Assembly: GCF_026410285.1 (NCBI RefSeq)
Contig: NZ_JAPMLP010000004.1
Location: 242 to 64,241, forward strand
Source: Sulfitobacter sp. F26169L
Lineage (GTDB): Bacteria; Pseudomonadota; Alphaproteobacteria; Rhodobacterales; Rhodobacteraceae
DNA length: 64,000 nt
Reading direction: 5' to 3'
Position 1 is the stretch's first letter, and the number at the start of each line of letters is the position of its first letter. A program made the translations under genes and the position numbers. Under the pieces are notes generated by a model that searched no databases, was not told where the DNA came from, and was given only the letters and a program-made list of their open reading frames with translations. This document shows positions 1-10,877 of this stretch, piece by piece.

Positions 1-151
1 CATCCTGACGGCGCGGGTGCCAATGCGGTCACACTGGCGGACAGCGCGGTGCTGCTGCAGGTGCAGGCGCGCGACGGTGACGGCGATGCGGTAACGCAAA
101 GCGCGCCGATCGGCGCGCGCATCAGCCTGGTGGACGATCTGCCGGTTGCGG
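1..151 (+). repeat. Copy A of a 151-bp perfect direct repeat inside the adhesin gene
   Basis: Bases 1-151 are identical to 1267-1417; the copies diverge at base 152. Because the window starts at base 1, the true match may extend further upstream. The offset of 1266 bp equals 422 codons, so the reading frame is preserved. It encodes the end of a DUF5801-like module (…DGDGDAVTQSAP…). Confidence 0.95.
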
Positions 152-3100
152 TGGATGACGCGACTGCCATTGCGCCGCTCCAAAGCGGCCCGGCGCAGGG
201 CAATGTGATCAGCGGCGTGGGCAATACCGGTGGTGCGGGCGGCGATGACGCGGGCGCGGACGGTGCTGTGGTGACACAGGTTGCCTTCGGATCGGTTACG
301 GTTGCGGTTCCGGCCAGCGGCAATGCGACCATCGCGGGCCAGTACGGCACGCTGAGCCTCTCGGCGGACGGGACCTACAGCTATCAGCGCGATCCGGACA
401 CGGCGGGGGGTGTGGATGATGTGTTCAGCTACACGCTGACGGATGGCGACGGGGATACGGCGACGGCGACGCTGACAGTATCGCTGGGCGATGCGGGTGT
501 GTCGCTGGGCGGGCTTGCTGCGCAGGCGGATGGCGGTGATGCGCTGGTGAACGAGAGCGGGCTGCCCACCGGTACCGGTGTCGGTGCCGGCGACAGCACG
601 GGCAGCGGCAGCTTCACGCTGGATGCGTTTGACGGGATAGCAGCGCTTGTGCTGTCGCAGACGGGCCAGCCGGATGTGACGGTGATCCGCGACGGCGCGC
701 TGACCTCGACGCTGAGCATGACGGGTGGTTTGGGCAACACGCTGAGCATCACGGGCTACAATGCGGCCACGGGCGAGGTGAGCTATACCTACACGCTGGG
801 CAACAACGAGGATCACGCCGGCACGGGGCGGGACACGCTGTTCGAGAGTTTCGGGATCACGCTGACGGACAACGACGGTGACGCGGCCACAGGCACGCTG
901 GAGATCGCGGTTGTGGATGACATCCCGGTTGTGACCGTGGACACGACATCGGCGGCGGCGCTTGTGACGTCTGATGCGGCGCTAGGGATGGTTGTGTCGC
1001 AGGGGTTTGCGGATCTGTTTGATGTGGAGATGGGCGCGGATGGCGCGGCGGCAACGACTCCTTTGTTGTACAGTCTACAGGTTGGCACAGCAGGAGTTAA
1101 CAGCGGGTTGACGGATATGGCGAGCGGCGATCCGGTGCTGCTGTATCTGGAGGGCGGCGTTGTTGTGGGGCGCGCGGGGGGCGATACGGGCCCCGAAGTG
1201 CTGCGGCTCACGGTGGGTGATGCGGCGACGGGCACGATCGAGATGCAGCAGCTGCGCGCGGTTGAGCATCCTGACGGCGCGGGTGCCAATGCGGTCACAC
1301 TGGCGGACAGCGCGGTGCTGCTGCAGGTGCAGGCGCGCGACGGTGACGGCGATGCGGTAACGCAAAGCGCGCCGATCGGCGCGCGCATCAGCCTGGTGGA
1401 CGATCTGCCGGTTGCGGATGTGGCCCCGGATACCGGCTTTACATTACCTTTTTTGACGACGCTGGACGCAGAAACTCTCGCGGGAACATCTACGGCGACA
1501 GCTAACTTTGCCGGAGCTTTGACAGCTAATATCGATTTTGGGAATGATGGACTGGCGGCCACCAACCCTGAGGTTTGGGCCTATGAGTTGAGCCTATTGG
1601 GCAATGGAACATCTGTATCGTCAGGATTAAGCAGTGAAGGTGCTGCGATCACGCTTTATCTGATCGGGGGTCAGGTTGTGGGGGCTACTGCCACTTCGGC
1701 AGCGGACGTCCTGACGACTAACACGATTTTCACCATAGAAGTCGCGGCAAACGGTGATGTGACGCTAAACCAGACGGGCACGATTGATCACAGCAGTACT
1801 TCCAGCAACAGCGAGACCATTGCATTGGCGCGCAATCTGGTTTGGCTGAATGGCACGGTAACCGTGACGGACCGTGATAACGATACGGATACCGCATCGG
1901 GTATCCTGGACATCGGCGACCGCTTTGTCTTTACCGATGACGGCCCCACAGTCAGTGCGACCCCATCTACGACGGTTAATGAAACCGGATTGCGGACATC
2001 GGGTGCAACCTTGACCGCTACGCAGACGATCGGGGTCGAGGTGGGTGCGGATCGTGACGGAACGCCAGTGGAGATTGCCTTTGCCAGCACCCAAACAGCG
2101 TTGGTGGCGTTGGGGCTGAATAGCGGGGGGGATCCGCTCACCTATAGCGTGAGTGATGGATTGATTACAGCCAGCGCGGCCGGCGTGACCGTTTTCACTG
2201 TCGCGCTTGTACAGCCGACATCGGCGAACAGCTATCAGTCCTCATACTCCTATGAACAATTTGCGCCGCTTGATCATCGCTCAGGAACGACGTTGCTGAA
2301 CGACCTTACGTTGCCCTTTGATGTAACGGTCACAGACGGAGACGGTGACAGCGCGGATACAGCGTTTGACGTAGTTGTTCAGGACGATGCGCCGACCGCA
2401 GTTGCGCAGGCGAGCATCAGCGTGATCGAGGGTAGCGGTCCTGTCGGGTCCGGTGCAGGTGGCATTAACCTGCTGGACAATGACACGCTGGGTGCAGATG
2501 GCGCGCGAGTGCATCAGATATCCTACAATGATATCAACGGCGATCCGCAGATCATTACAATCACGCCGCCTGCTACCGGAACAGGGCCGTTCAACACGCA
2601 ATACGGATCGCTGTCTGTTAACGCGGACGGCGGGTGGAGCTTCACGCCGAATACAGGGATCACCCACACGGGGAATGCACCTGTGGACGGATCGTTCAGC
2701 TACTCCCTGATTGATGGTGACGGCGATGTGACTCCATTCGTCGCCCAGCCGATTTCGATTGATGATACAGCGCCGGTTCCGGACGCTGATGTCCCGATGA
2801 GCGTCGTTGAAAATGATCCAACAGGTCTGTCCGGTGATTTAATCGTCGCCACGACGCAAGTGCAGGATGGTCCGGCAACAGTTTTCAGCTTCACCTATAC
2901 CGATACATCAGGTGATCCGGCTACATTTGAATTTACCGATGCAAATGCAGAGACTGTTCAAACATTGACCGGCACGCTGACTGTTAACCCGAACGGGGCA
3001 TGGACGTTTATTCCTGTGGATAGCATCGACCATGACGGCGCAGATGCGGATGACGCCAGCTTTAGCTATGTCTTGGTTGACAATGACGGCACGCAATCGG

Positions 3101-6100
3101 TTCAGGGTACGCAGACGCTTATCGTGACGGATACAGATCCGGCGACAGGCACAGTTGCGCTATCGCTGGATGAGGCAAATCTGGCGAATGCCGGGTCGGC
3201 TGGTCTGACCACTGGTGTTGTTGAAACTGCGGCAACGTCAATGGGGATCATCAAAGGACCGGATGCCATTGATGATGTTGTGTTCACAGAGGCGACAAAG
3301 ACGGGGCTGGGCACACTCACTTCGGGTGGAGCCACGCTTGTTTACGATATCTCGCCAGACGGGCACACCTTGATCGCCACAGCAGGGGCAGGGGGCGATG
3401 AAATCTTCCGGTTGGAGATCGCAAACGCAACTGATCCACAGGGGTTGCAGCAAACGATCAAGGCAACTTTGTCCGGCCCGCTGGATCATCCTGCAATAAC
3501 ACCACCACCGCTGAATGTGGTGTACGAGGTGCGTGATATTGACTCGGCTGTCACAGGGACTGCGACATTTGAAGTCGTGGATGACGAACCTCTGGCGCCT
3601 TCCGTCGATCCTGATGTGGTGGTGACCGAAGGTGACGCCACATTTACCGGCACCAATCTGTTGCTTAACGATACGCTGGGCGCGGATGATGCGTCTGGTG
3701 CGCCTGCGCGGGTGTATGATTTTGAATACACGGACCGCAACGGAATTACGCAAACTGGAACCCCTGGCGCAGCTGCCGTGAATACACAGTATGGCGCGCT
3801 GGTTGTTCAGGCGAATGGCGATTGGTCCTACACGCCGCTGTTGTCTGCAAACCATAACATCGCTGCGGGCAATGATCTGACCCTGACCGACGATTTTACC
3901 TATCGCACGGTTGATTTTGACGATGATGTGTCACCGGCATCCGCGACACAATCGATTGCCGTCAACGATACGGAACCGACCATCGGTGATCCTGATGATA
4001 ACACGGTGAGCGAGGCAAATCTGCCCAATGGTACAGCGATTAATGCCACTGCCTTGACAGTTACCGGTTCTCTGGATGTTGATCCGGGGAATGATCCTTT
4101 CGCGGCTGCTTTGGTTGGCGGTGTCGCCAATCTGCCGGTTCTGACGTCAGGTGGTGAAACGGTTACCTATGCGTTGACCAATTCCGGCCGGAATCTCGTC
4201 GCGTATCGTGGCACCAGCACCGATCCCGCAGACCGTGTGTTCACCCTTGATCTGACAAACCCGACCGCATCAGCTGCTGGCTATACGTTCACCCTGCTCG
4301 GGGCGATTGATCATGGCGCAGCTACCTCGCTTGATCTGACGTTTAATGTCACTGTGACGGATAATGACGGGGATACGGACCCCGATACATTTACAATCAC
4401 GGTAAATGATGACGCGCCAAGCGCGGCCCCCATTAATGTGACGGTTGATGAAGACAGCAGTTTCTCGATGAACACCTCTGCTGACGGAACTGCTAGCAAT
4501 ACCTTTATCTCCCAAGGCAGTGTGCCGCTGACCTTTACTACCGATGCGGATGGCGTGAGAACCTACAGCACCGCAAATGGCACGGTTACGGTCCATCCGG
4601 ATGGTTCTATCACATATACACCAGCGCCAAATTTCAGCGGTGACGAGACATTTGAATTCGTCACAGCGGATGGTGCGACAATTACCATAACACCGGTAAA
4701 TGTCACAGTAACGCCTATCGCGGATGAACCGACAATCAGCGCCGTTGATGCTGCGATTAACACGTTGGAAGATTCGGCTGTTCCGCTGGGACTGGAGCAG
4801 CCAGTGGTTACAGATGACGGGACCGGTACGGGCAACAACCCGCGGCCCGAGCGTATTGGCGCGATCACACTAACGGGACTGCCAGCAGGTGCAAAGCTGC
4901 TGGATGGTAGTGGCGTAGAGATCCCGGTTACGCTTACCGGAGGTGCAGTAACCGTTGTTCTCTCTGACACGGGTGTCACAGTAAACGGTGCTACAGGCGA
5001 TCTTACCTTGACCGCCGCGCAATACGAGGCGCTTCAAGTTCTGCCGCCAGAGCATGCATCCGCCAACTTTACGGTTACGGCCAGTGTTCGCAGCTATGAG
5101 GTCAATGCCGGAGGAGATCAGGTTGGAGCCGCTTCGGCACCTGCAACTGTTGATGTCGAGGTGAATGTTCAGGCGGTCACAGATGATGCCGCGCTGGTAT
5201 TTGATACCACGCAAACAGGTGGCACAAACATCACCGCGCCAATCGATTATAACGGTGGCAACACCGTGGCTGACGTCACGATCCTTGAGGATACGACATT
5301 CAACCTCACCAATCTGCTGGACGCGACGTTTGTCGATCTGGATGGCAGCGAACAGCGCGAGATCGTCATCACCAATGACTCCGGCCACAGCATTATTGTG
5401 AGCGGACAAACGGTAGCGAATGGTGCAAGTATCACGCTGGACGAGCGGTCAGGTGCCGCTGGCCAAACCGGCGAGATCGACAGTTTTGCGCCGATCACGA
5501 TCAGGCCTGCCAGTAACGTCAGTGGCTACCTTGAGAACATCAAGGTTGAAATCAGGACGCAGGACTATGACAGCGATGGCTGGCTGGGCGCGCCGAACAA
5601 CAGCGCTGGCGTAGCCGAGGCAGACACAACCAACAACAGCGTTACTCTGAACCTGCGCGTGATGCCTGTTGCAGGGGAAGTCAGTGCCACAAATTCCAGA
5701 GGCAACGAAGACACCGATATTGCCTTCCTTGCAGGGGTTCGGGTCACTGACAGGGTATCCGGCACAATCGGCGGTAACGAAGTGATCACACAAGTTACCT
5801 TTGAGCGCCCCAACAGCAACTGGAAGGTCAATGCACCTGCTGCCGCTTCGATCTGGTCCCTCACGCAAATGGGCGAAACATTCACGATTAATTTCACCGG
5901 TGGTACGCAGCTTGAGCGTGAACAGGTGCTGGATGGCTTTACCATCACACCGCCTGCGCACAGTAGTTCTGATGCGACAATTGCACTGGATATCGAAACA
6001 TGCGACACCGTTACAATCGACGGAACAGAATTCAGCGACACAAGTTCAGTGACGCGCAATGTGACCATCACCGTCGATCCTGTGGCCGAGCAAGTTGGCG

Positions 6101-9100
6101 TGGATTCTGCCGCCCCTGCCGGTAGCGATGTGACGATGAATGGCAATTACAACTATAAAACCGCAGGACAGTCCGGTACCGAAGATACATGGTTCGAGCT
6201 TAACCAACCGGGATTTGATTTCGCTGCAAACTGGAACAACGAAGACGCTGACGAGCTGACCTATGCGCGCATCACGCCTGTGGTGACGGTAGGTGACCCC
6301 GGTGATGCAATCGGTTCGCAGTTCCGCTGGGAAGTAGGCGGTGTCAAAACCGCGCCTGTAACATTCACTGGAACGTGGGTTGATATTCCTGTATCCGTTC
6401 TCGGCTCGGTCGAGTTTTTGCCATCGCCTGATTTTGCGGGACAAGTTAGGTTTGATGTGCTGGCATATACAGAAGATTTTGATGATGATGCCGAAGGTGT
6501 CGGCACACCCGGATCAACTGCCGTAAGTGGTGTTGCAGTTCTGAGCGAGCTGGTGATCGCACCCGTTGCCGATGATGTCTCACTCACACTGACCGCGCGC
6601 GTTGCGGGACGGGAAGATCAACGAATTCCATTGCAAATCCGGCCCAGCAGTTCGGATGACAGCGAGACATTCAACATTACGATCAAGGATATCCCTGACG
6701 GCGCATTGATATATTACGATGGCAGTCTCACGCCGCTGGTTGTGACGGGTGGCATGGTAACGATTGTCGATTTTGACAAAACCGCCGATCTGGAAATCCT
6801 GCCGCCGCTGAACAGCAACAATAATTTCGATCTGACGATCGAGGCGGTTTCTGTCGATCAGATTGAAATTGATGGCACGACGATCACCAATATATCTACG
6901 CCGCCGGCCACATTGCCGATGCGGGTTGCTGTCAAAGGGGTCGCGGATGACGCTGATGTTGCGCAGATTCTGGTTGCCGGTGACCTGCCGACATTTACCG
7001 AAGCCGCGCTTGACGGTGGCAGCAATGTTGCGCTTGACGGGCTGGTTTCGGTCACGTTGCAAGATCTGGATACCAACAATGCCGGTGGCCAGTCAGAAAC
7101 ACTGACAGTACGGGTCAGCGGATTGCCGGACGGGTTTTCCCTGACAGAAGGGACATTGCTGTCGCCACCAAGTGTGACAGGTGCAGCAAGGGTTTGGGCA
7201 TTGAACACAACCCAGTTTGACAATGCCGAAATTACTGTTCCTGCTAACTTCAGCGGGACTGTCGATTTGAATGTTACGGCAGTGACAACTGAAAATGACG
7301 GTGACTCCAGAACCGGTTCTGCGGTTCCGGTCTCGTTTATCGTTACACCGTCACCCGAGGCGGTTACGACCGCCTCTGCGGTTCTGGTGGAGGATCAGAC
7401 GTCGCAGATCAACTTCAGCGTCGTTCACGTAGACGGGGATACAGACGAGCAGATTTCGGCGGTGCGTATCCGTGTCGATGATGTTTCGACCGTCGTGTCC
7501 GGTGTTTCGGGTGGTTACACGCTTTATGACGGGATCACGGGGTTTGCCCTGTCCGATCCGGCTTTAGGGCTGACCATCTACACCGATCCTGGTGACGGAA
7601 CGCAGTATTACGAACTGTCGGCAGCGCAGGCGGCACAATTGTCCGCCCGTGCGGGGCCACAGGCAGACGGCGATCTGGGCAGTGTCGAGATATTCTATCA
7701 GGTTACCGATCAGGAATTTGGCAGTGACCAGCCCTTCGGCACAGGTGCAACTTCGACGCCGGTAACGTCCGAATTCAAATCTGTTGATTTTGCGCTGACG
7801 GCAACGCCCGTCACGGACGCGCCTGACGTTACGATCACTGCAATCTCCGGCTTGGCCGCTACAACGATAGTCTCCGATGCGGTTCCCGACGATGACGCGT
7901 CGCCTGATACAGCGGCGCTTCAAACTGCGGACACAATCACTGTGCGGTTGAACGTAGCATCGCCGGATGACGACGGCAGCGAGCGGGTTATTCGTGTGCT
8001 GATCACCGATGTGCCTGTTGGCGTCACCGTTGAAGATGCCCAGATTGTCGGTACAACTACCTGGCTGCTGGTGTATGATGGTGCGGATACAAAATCGATT
8101 GATCCGACAACCGAAATCGATGTGAACTTTATCGTCAGTGACCAGATCGGTGCGGGTGAAAACCTGTCACAGATCAGCATGAGTGTTCAGGTACAGGACC
8201 GCGGCGATCAGGCTGATGCAGTCACCGATGTACTGTCCGACACAGTAAGCTGGACGCTGGACCGTGACTTCACCGGCTCCGACACCGGCGAGCCACCGGC
8301 GACGATTGTCGATTGGTCCTATACCGGTGCTGATGCGGCGGAAGACGGGCCATTTGCGCTGTCGACAATGCTGAATGGTACCGTAAGCGCGACAAGCACA
8401 ACGGCGAACACGATGACTGTTCAGCTGACCGACCTTCCCGCGGGGACAATTGTATCCGGCATGACCACCACGGTCATTGACGGCGTTCTTACGTGGACTG
8501 CTTCGACAACGGCCGGCTCGGGTGGTGCGCAGGCGGCGCTTGATGCCCTTCTGGCAGGCATCACGATCACGCTGCCGGAAAACTCCAACGACAATAACAA
8601 TGAATCGACCATCACGGACCCACCAGGCCCGCTGACACCGGGATTCAAAATGAACGCAACGCTGACGACATCTGTGGTCGGGGGTACCAGCGTTGAGGAA
8701 GAAACGATTTCGCCGGTTATTCCGGTCGTCCCCATAACAGATCCAGCGACCATCGAAGTTACTTTCAACGGTTCAGGACCTGATGGCAGTGTTGTCGAGA
8801 GCGATACGGAAATCCCGATCAGCGTTCTTGTCACCAACCCCGCAGACGGTAGCGACGGGGTGATTATCGATGGCAACCTCTATCTGCAAATCGATGTCCA
8901 GAATCCCGGCCCGACAGGCGGAGTGCTGACCAACGCGGACGGATCAACCACCTACGCTGCGCAAACGGTCAGCGGCGTTACCGGCCTTGCGACGGGTGAT
9001 TATTATGTCATTCCGGGTGTCAGCTATGACACGCCGGTCGATCTGGTGTTTACACCGGCAACCACCGGCGTGGGCAGCATCACCGTAGACGCCTTTGTGC

Positions 9101-10740
9101 AGAACAACGAAACAGGCGACGAAACAGGCGGCACGCCGAATGTGATCGTATCGTCCAATTCAGAAACCCAGGCGATTGATGCCAGCAATGATGGTGTCCT
9201 GCTGACAACCGCACCTTCATCCGGCGACGAAGTGAACGACAACGAGAAGACGTCGGTTATCAGGTTGCTTGGCCTGTCTGTTGATCTGGTCGATGGCGCA
9301 GACGGATCCGAAGAGCTTGTCTCGATCCTGCTGGGCAATGTACCCGAAGGATTCCTTGTCGTGTCCGGCACAAGCGCGTCGGATGCTCAACTTGCGGAAG
9401 TTTCCAGTAACGCCGGCGGTTCGGGCGGGTTGAACACATGGGTGCTGACCGGAGAAAACGAGCCTCTGCCGCCGTATATCGCTATCCAGCCGCCACAAAA
9501 CTGGAGCGGCACATTGAACGGACTGGAACTGCTGGTCACCAGCGGTGAAATCCTTCTGGATGAAAAACGTACGGATATCATCGCCCTTGATCCAGTCACG
9601 GTTGCCCCTGTCGCAGACGGTCTTGAACTTCTGCCGACAAACACCTTCGGCAAGAGTAACAAAATTGTGCCATTCAACCTCAACGCGTCGATCAACGATG
9701 CGGTGGATGCTTCCGTCGTGGCGGCTCCGGATGAACACCTTGAAACCGCAACGATTGTGGTGACAGGGCTGGGTGAACATGCCTCTATCTATAACGGCAC
9801 AACCCAGTTGCAGGATAATGTCACGTATGATGCCGGCACCAAATCTTATACGATTACGGGGCTGACCCAGACGATGATTGATAATCTGGGCTTCTTGCAG
9901 GCGGTGAATGCGCTGGAAGATCAGGATGCGGCTACGTCGGGCCTTCAGATCGGGATTTCCGCCGTCACGGTGGATGCCTCCCCGACCGACCCCGCCGGAG
10001 CAACCAGCACCTCCACGCCCGCTGTCACAACCAACATCACGGCCAGCATCACGCCGCAGCTTGCCACATCTGCTGACAACTCCCTGTTGTGGACCGGCCA
10101 GCCGATAAACGGGCTGGCGGGTGATGATACGATCATGATCCGTAACGGCGAGAATTTGACCGGCGTCACGCTGGCCACGAACCTGACAAATGTGGAAACG
10201 CTGGATCTGGGCGTTCTTGGCACCAACGTGATCAACGTGCTGACCCCTGCACAGGTCGCCGCAATGACCGACGGCGACAAGGAGCTGACGATCATCGGTT
10301 CGTCGGACGACATCGTGAACCTGTCGGATGTCTGGCAGCTGTCGCCCGGGCCAAATGTCATATACACAAGCACGATCGGCACCGGTCCCGGTGCAACCAC
10401 GGTCACGTTGAACATCAATGGTGGTGTGCAGGTAAACGAAGTGCCGACATCGCTGCCGCGCATGATTTCAAGCGCCGAGCCGTTCAACCTTGCATCGTTG
10501 GACGAAGCCGACGAACCGGAGGCGGACACGTCACGCGAGGCACCGGACGGGTTGACGCTGGATGACCTGATCACCGGCGCGCCGGAAGACGATCTGGTTG
10601 CGTTGCTCCCACAATCACGCTCTGGACCAGAGTCTGGCACGCAGCAGACAGACCGTGGTAGCGAAACGGGTGATGGTATCTTTATCGCCAGCCGGACATG
10701 GGAAGAAGATCCGCAAGACGGATTGGTTTTTGACAGCTAA
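1..10740 (+). CDS. Giant type I secreted repeat adhesin (BapA/LapA-like), 5' end outside window
   Basis: The reading frame is open from the first base to TAA at 10738-10740 (3579 codons), so the start lies upstream. It is Asp/Gly/Thr/Val-rich and almost Cys-free, built of tandem extracellular modules. Codons about 50-160 are VCBS-like, 160-310 resemble T1SS-143 repeats, and 310-472 are DUF5801-like; a diverged DUF5801-like module follows to about 650. Then come many cadherin/Ig-like modules with recurring DGDGD, DNDGD and VDD.P motifs, which probably bind Ca2+. The C-terminal 250 residues hold one NGLAGDDT motif and an acidic tail ending VFDS, presumably the uncleaved secretion signal; no long array of RTX nonapeptides is seen. 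ABC, HlyD and TolC-like genes follow directly, as in biofilm-adhesin loci. Role inferred: surface attachment or biofilm formation. An exact start and total size cannot be given. Confidence 0.9.
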   Translation, partial: HPDGAGANAVTLADSAVLLQVQARDGDGDAVTQSAPIGARISLVDDLPVAVDDATAIAPLQSGPAQGNVISGVGNTGGAGGDDAGADGAVVTQVAFGSVTVAVPASGNATIAGQYGTLSLSADGTYSYQRDPDTAGGVDDVFSYTLTDGDGDTATATLTVSLGDAGVSLGGLAAQADGGDALVNESGLPTGTGVGAGDSTGSGSFTLDAFDGIAALVLSQTGQPDVTVIRDGALTSTLSMTGGLGNTLSITGYNAATGEVSYTYTLGNNEDHAGTGRDTLFESFGITLTDNDGDAATGTLEIAVVDDIPVVTVDTTSAAALVTSDAALGMVVSQGFADLFDVEMGADGAAATTPLLYSLQVGTAGVNSGLTDMASGDPVLLYLEGGVVVGRAGGDTGPEVLRLTVGDAATGTIEMQQLRAVEHPDGAGANAVTLADSAVLLQVQARDGDGDAVTQSAPIGARISLVDDLPVADVAPDTGFTLPFLTTLDAETLAGTSTATANFAGALTANIDFGNDGLAATNPEVWAYELSLLGNGTSVSSGLSSEGAAITLYLIGGQVVGATATSAADVLTTNTIFTIEVAANGDVTLNQTGTIDHSSTSSNSETIALARNLVWLNGTVTVTDRDNDTDTASGILDIGDRFVFTDDGPTVSATPSTTVNETGLRTSGATLTATQTIGVEVGADRDGTPVEIAFASTQTALVALGLNSGGDPLTYSVSDGLITASAAGVTVFTVALVQPTSANSYQSSYSYEQFAPLDHRSGTTLLNDLTLPFDVTVTDGDGDSADTAFDVVVQDDAPTAVAQASISVIEGSGPVGSGAGGINLLDNDTLGADGARVHQISYNDINGDPQIITITPPATGTGPFNTQYGSLSVNADGGWSFTPNTGITHTGNAPVDGSFSYSLIDGDGDVTPFVAQPISIDDTAPVPDADVPMSVVENDPTGLSGDLIVATTQVQDGPATVFSFTYTDTSGDPATFEFTDANAETVQTLTGTLTVNPNGAWTFIPVDSIDHDGADADDASFSYVLVDNDGTQSVQGTQTLIVTDTDPATGTVALSLDEANLANAGSAGLTTGVVETAATSMGIIKGPDAIDDVVFTEATKTGLGTLTSGGATLVYDISPDGHTLIATAGAGGDEIFRLEIANATDPQGLQQTIKATLSGPLDHPAITPPPLNVVYEVRDIDSAVTGTATFEVVDDEPLAPSVDPDVVVTEGDATFTGTNLLLNDTLGADDASGAPARVYDFEYTDRNGITQTGTPGAAAVNTQYGALVVQANGDWSYTPLLSANHNIAAGNDLTLTDDFTYRTVDFDDDVSPASATQSIAVNDTEPTIGDPDDNTVSEANLPNGTAINATALTVTGSLDVDPGNDPFAAALVGGVANLPVLTSGGETVTYALTNSGRNLVAYRGTSTDPADRVFTLDLTNPTASAAGYTFTLLGAIDHGAATSLDLTFNVTVTDNDGDTDPDTFTITVNDDAPSAAPINVTVDEDSSFSMNTSADGTASNTFISQGSVPLTFTTDADGVRTYSTANGTVTVHPDGSITYTPAPNFSGDETFEFVTADGATITITPVNVTVTPIADEPTISAVDAAINTLEDSAVPLGLEQPVVTDDGTGTGNNPRPERIGAITLTGLPAGAKLLDGSGVEIPVTLTGGAVTVVLSDTGVTVNGATGDLTLTAAQYEALQVLPPEHASANFTVTASVRSYEVNAGGDQVGAASAPATVDVEVNVQAVTDDAALVFDTTQTGGTNITAPIDYNGGNTVADVTILEDTTFNLTNLLDATFVDLDGSEQREIVITNDSGHSIIVSGQTVANGASITLDERSGAAGQTGEIDSFAPITIRPASNVSGYLENIKVEIRTQDYDSDGWLGAPNNSAGVAEADTTNNSVTLNLRVMPVAGEVSATNSRGNEDTDIAFLAGVRVTDRVSGTIGGNEVITQVTFERPNSNWKVNAPAAASIWSLTQMGETFTINFTGGTQLEREQVLDGFTITPPAHSSSDATIALDIETCDTVTIDGTEFSDTSSVTRNVTITVDPVAEQVGVDSAAPAGSDVTMNGNYNYKTAGQSGTEDTWFELNQPGFDFAANWNNEDADELTYARITPVVTVGDPGDAIGSQFRWEVGGVKTAPVTFTGTWVDIPVSVLGSVEFLPSPDFAGQVRFDVLAYTEDFDDDAEGVGTPGSTAVSGVAVLSELVIAPVADDVSLTLTARVAGREDQRIPLQIRPSSSDDSETFNITIKDIPDGALIYYDGSLTPLVVTGGMVTIVDFDKTADLEILPPLNSNNNFDLTIEAVSVDQIEIDGTTITNISTPPATLPMRVAVKGVADDADVAQILVAGDLPTFTEAALDGGSNVALDGLVSVTLQDLDTNNAGGQSETLTVRVSGLPDGFSLTEGTLLSPPSVTGAARVWALNTTQFDNAEITVPANFSGTVDLNVTAVTTENDGDSRTGSAVPVSFIVTPSPEAVTTASAVLVEDQTSQINFSVVHVDGDTDEQISAVRIRVDDVSTVVSGVSGGYTLYDGITGFALSDPALGLTIYTDPGDGTQYYELSAAQAAQLSARAGPQADGDLGSVEIFYQVTDQEFGSDQPFGTGATSTPVTSEFKSVDFALTATPVTDAPDVTITAISGLAATTIVSDAVPDDDASPDTAALQTADTITVRLNVASPDDDGSERVIRVLITDVPVGVTVEDAQIVGTTTWLLVYDGADTKSIDPTTEIDVNFIVSDQIGAGENLSQISMSVQVQDRGDQADAVTDVLSDTVSWTLDRDFTGSDTGEPPATIVDWSYTGADAAEDGPFALSTMLNGTVSATSTTANTMTVQLTDLPAGTIVSGMTTTVIDGVLTWTASTTAGSGGAQAALDALLAGITITLPENSNDNNNESTITDPPGPLTPGFKMNATLTTSVVGGTSVEEETISPVIPVVPITDPATIEVTFNGSGPDGSVVESDTEIPISVLVTNPADGSDGVIIDGNLYLQIDVQNPGPTGGVLTNADGSTTYAAQTVSGVTGLATGDYYVIPGVSYDTPVDLVFTPATTGVGSITVDAFVQNNETGDETGGTPNVIVSSNSETQAIDASNDGVLLTTAPSSGDEVNDNEKTSVIRLLGLSVDLVDGADGSEELVSILLGNVPEGFLVVSGTSASDAQLAEVSSNAGGSGGLNTWVLTGENEPLPPYIAIQPPQNWSGTLNGLELLVTSGEILLDEKRTDIIALDPVTVAPVADGLELLPTNTFGKSNKIVPFNLNASINDAVDASVVAAPDEHLETATIVVTGLGEHASIYNGTTQLQDNVTYDAGTKSYTITGLTQTMIDNLGFLQAVNALEDQDAATSGLQIGISAVTVDASPTDPAGATSTSTPAVTTNITASITPQLATSADNSLLWTGQPINGLAGDDTIMIRNGENLTGVTLATNLTNVETLDLGVLGTNVINVLTPAQVAAMTDGDKELTIIGSSDDIVNLSDVWQLSPGPNVIYTSTIGTGPGATTVTLNINGGVQVNEVPTSLPRMISSAEPFNLASLDEADEPEADTSREAPDGLTLDDLITGAPEDDLVALLPQSRSGPESGTQQTDRGSETGDGIFIASRTWEEDPQDGLVFDS
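1267..1417 (+). repeat. Copy B of the 151-bp perfect direct repeat in the adhesin gene
   Basis: Identical to bases 1-151. Immediately after 1417 the sequence changes to a diverged DUF5801-like module, and base composition drops from very GC-rich to more AT-rich with different codon use. This marks the edge of the homogenised repeat array. Confidence 0.95.
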
Positions 10741-10877
10741 GAGGAATTACGGATGGTGTTGAAATGCGGTAAACGTATCAGCAGCACCGTCCGTAAGCCG
10801 AAAACGGCACCAATACCGGTGTGCGGGCATCGGTACGCCAGCAGGAGCGTAAGGCTCGGGGATGGATCAGGAGAGAC

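Noticed and set aside
10081-10740. Classical RTX nonapeptide array at the adhesin C-terminus
   Set aside because: Only one NGLAGDDT-like motif is present; no tandem GGxGxDxUx repeats.
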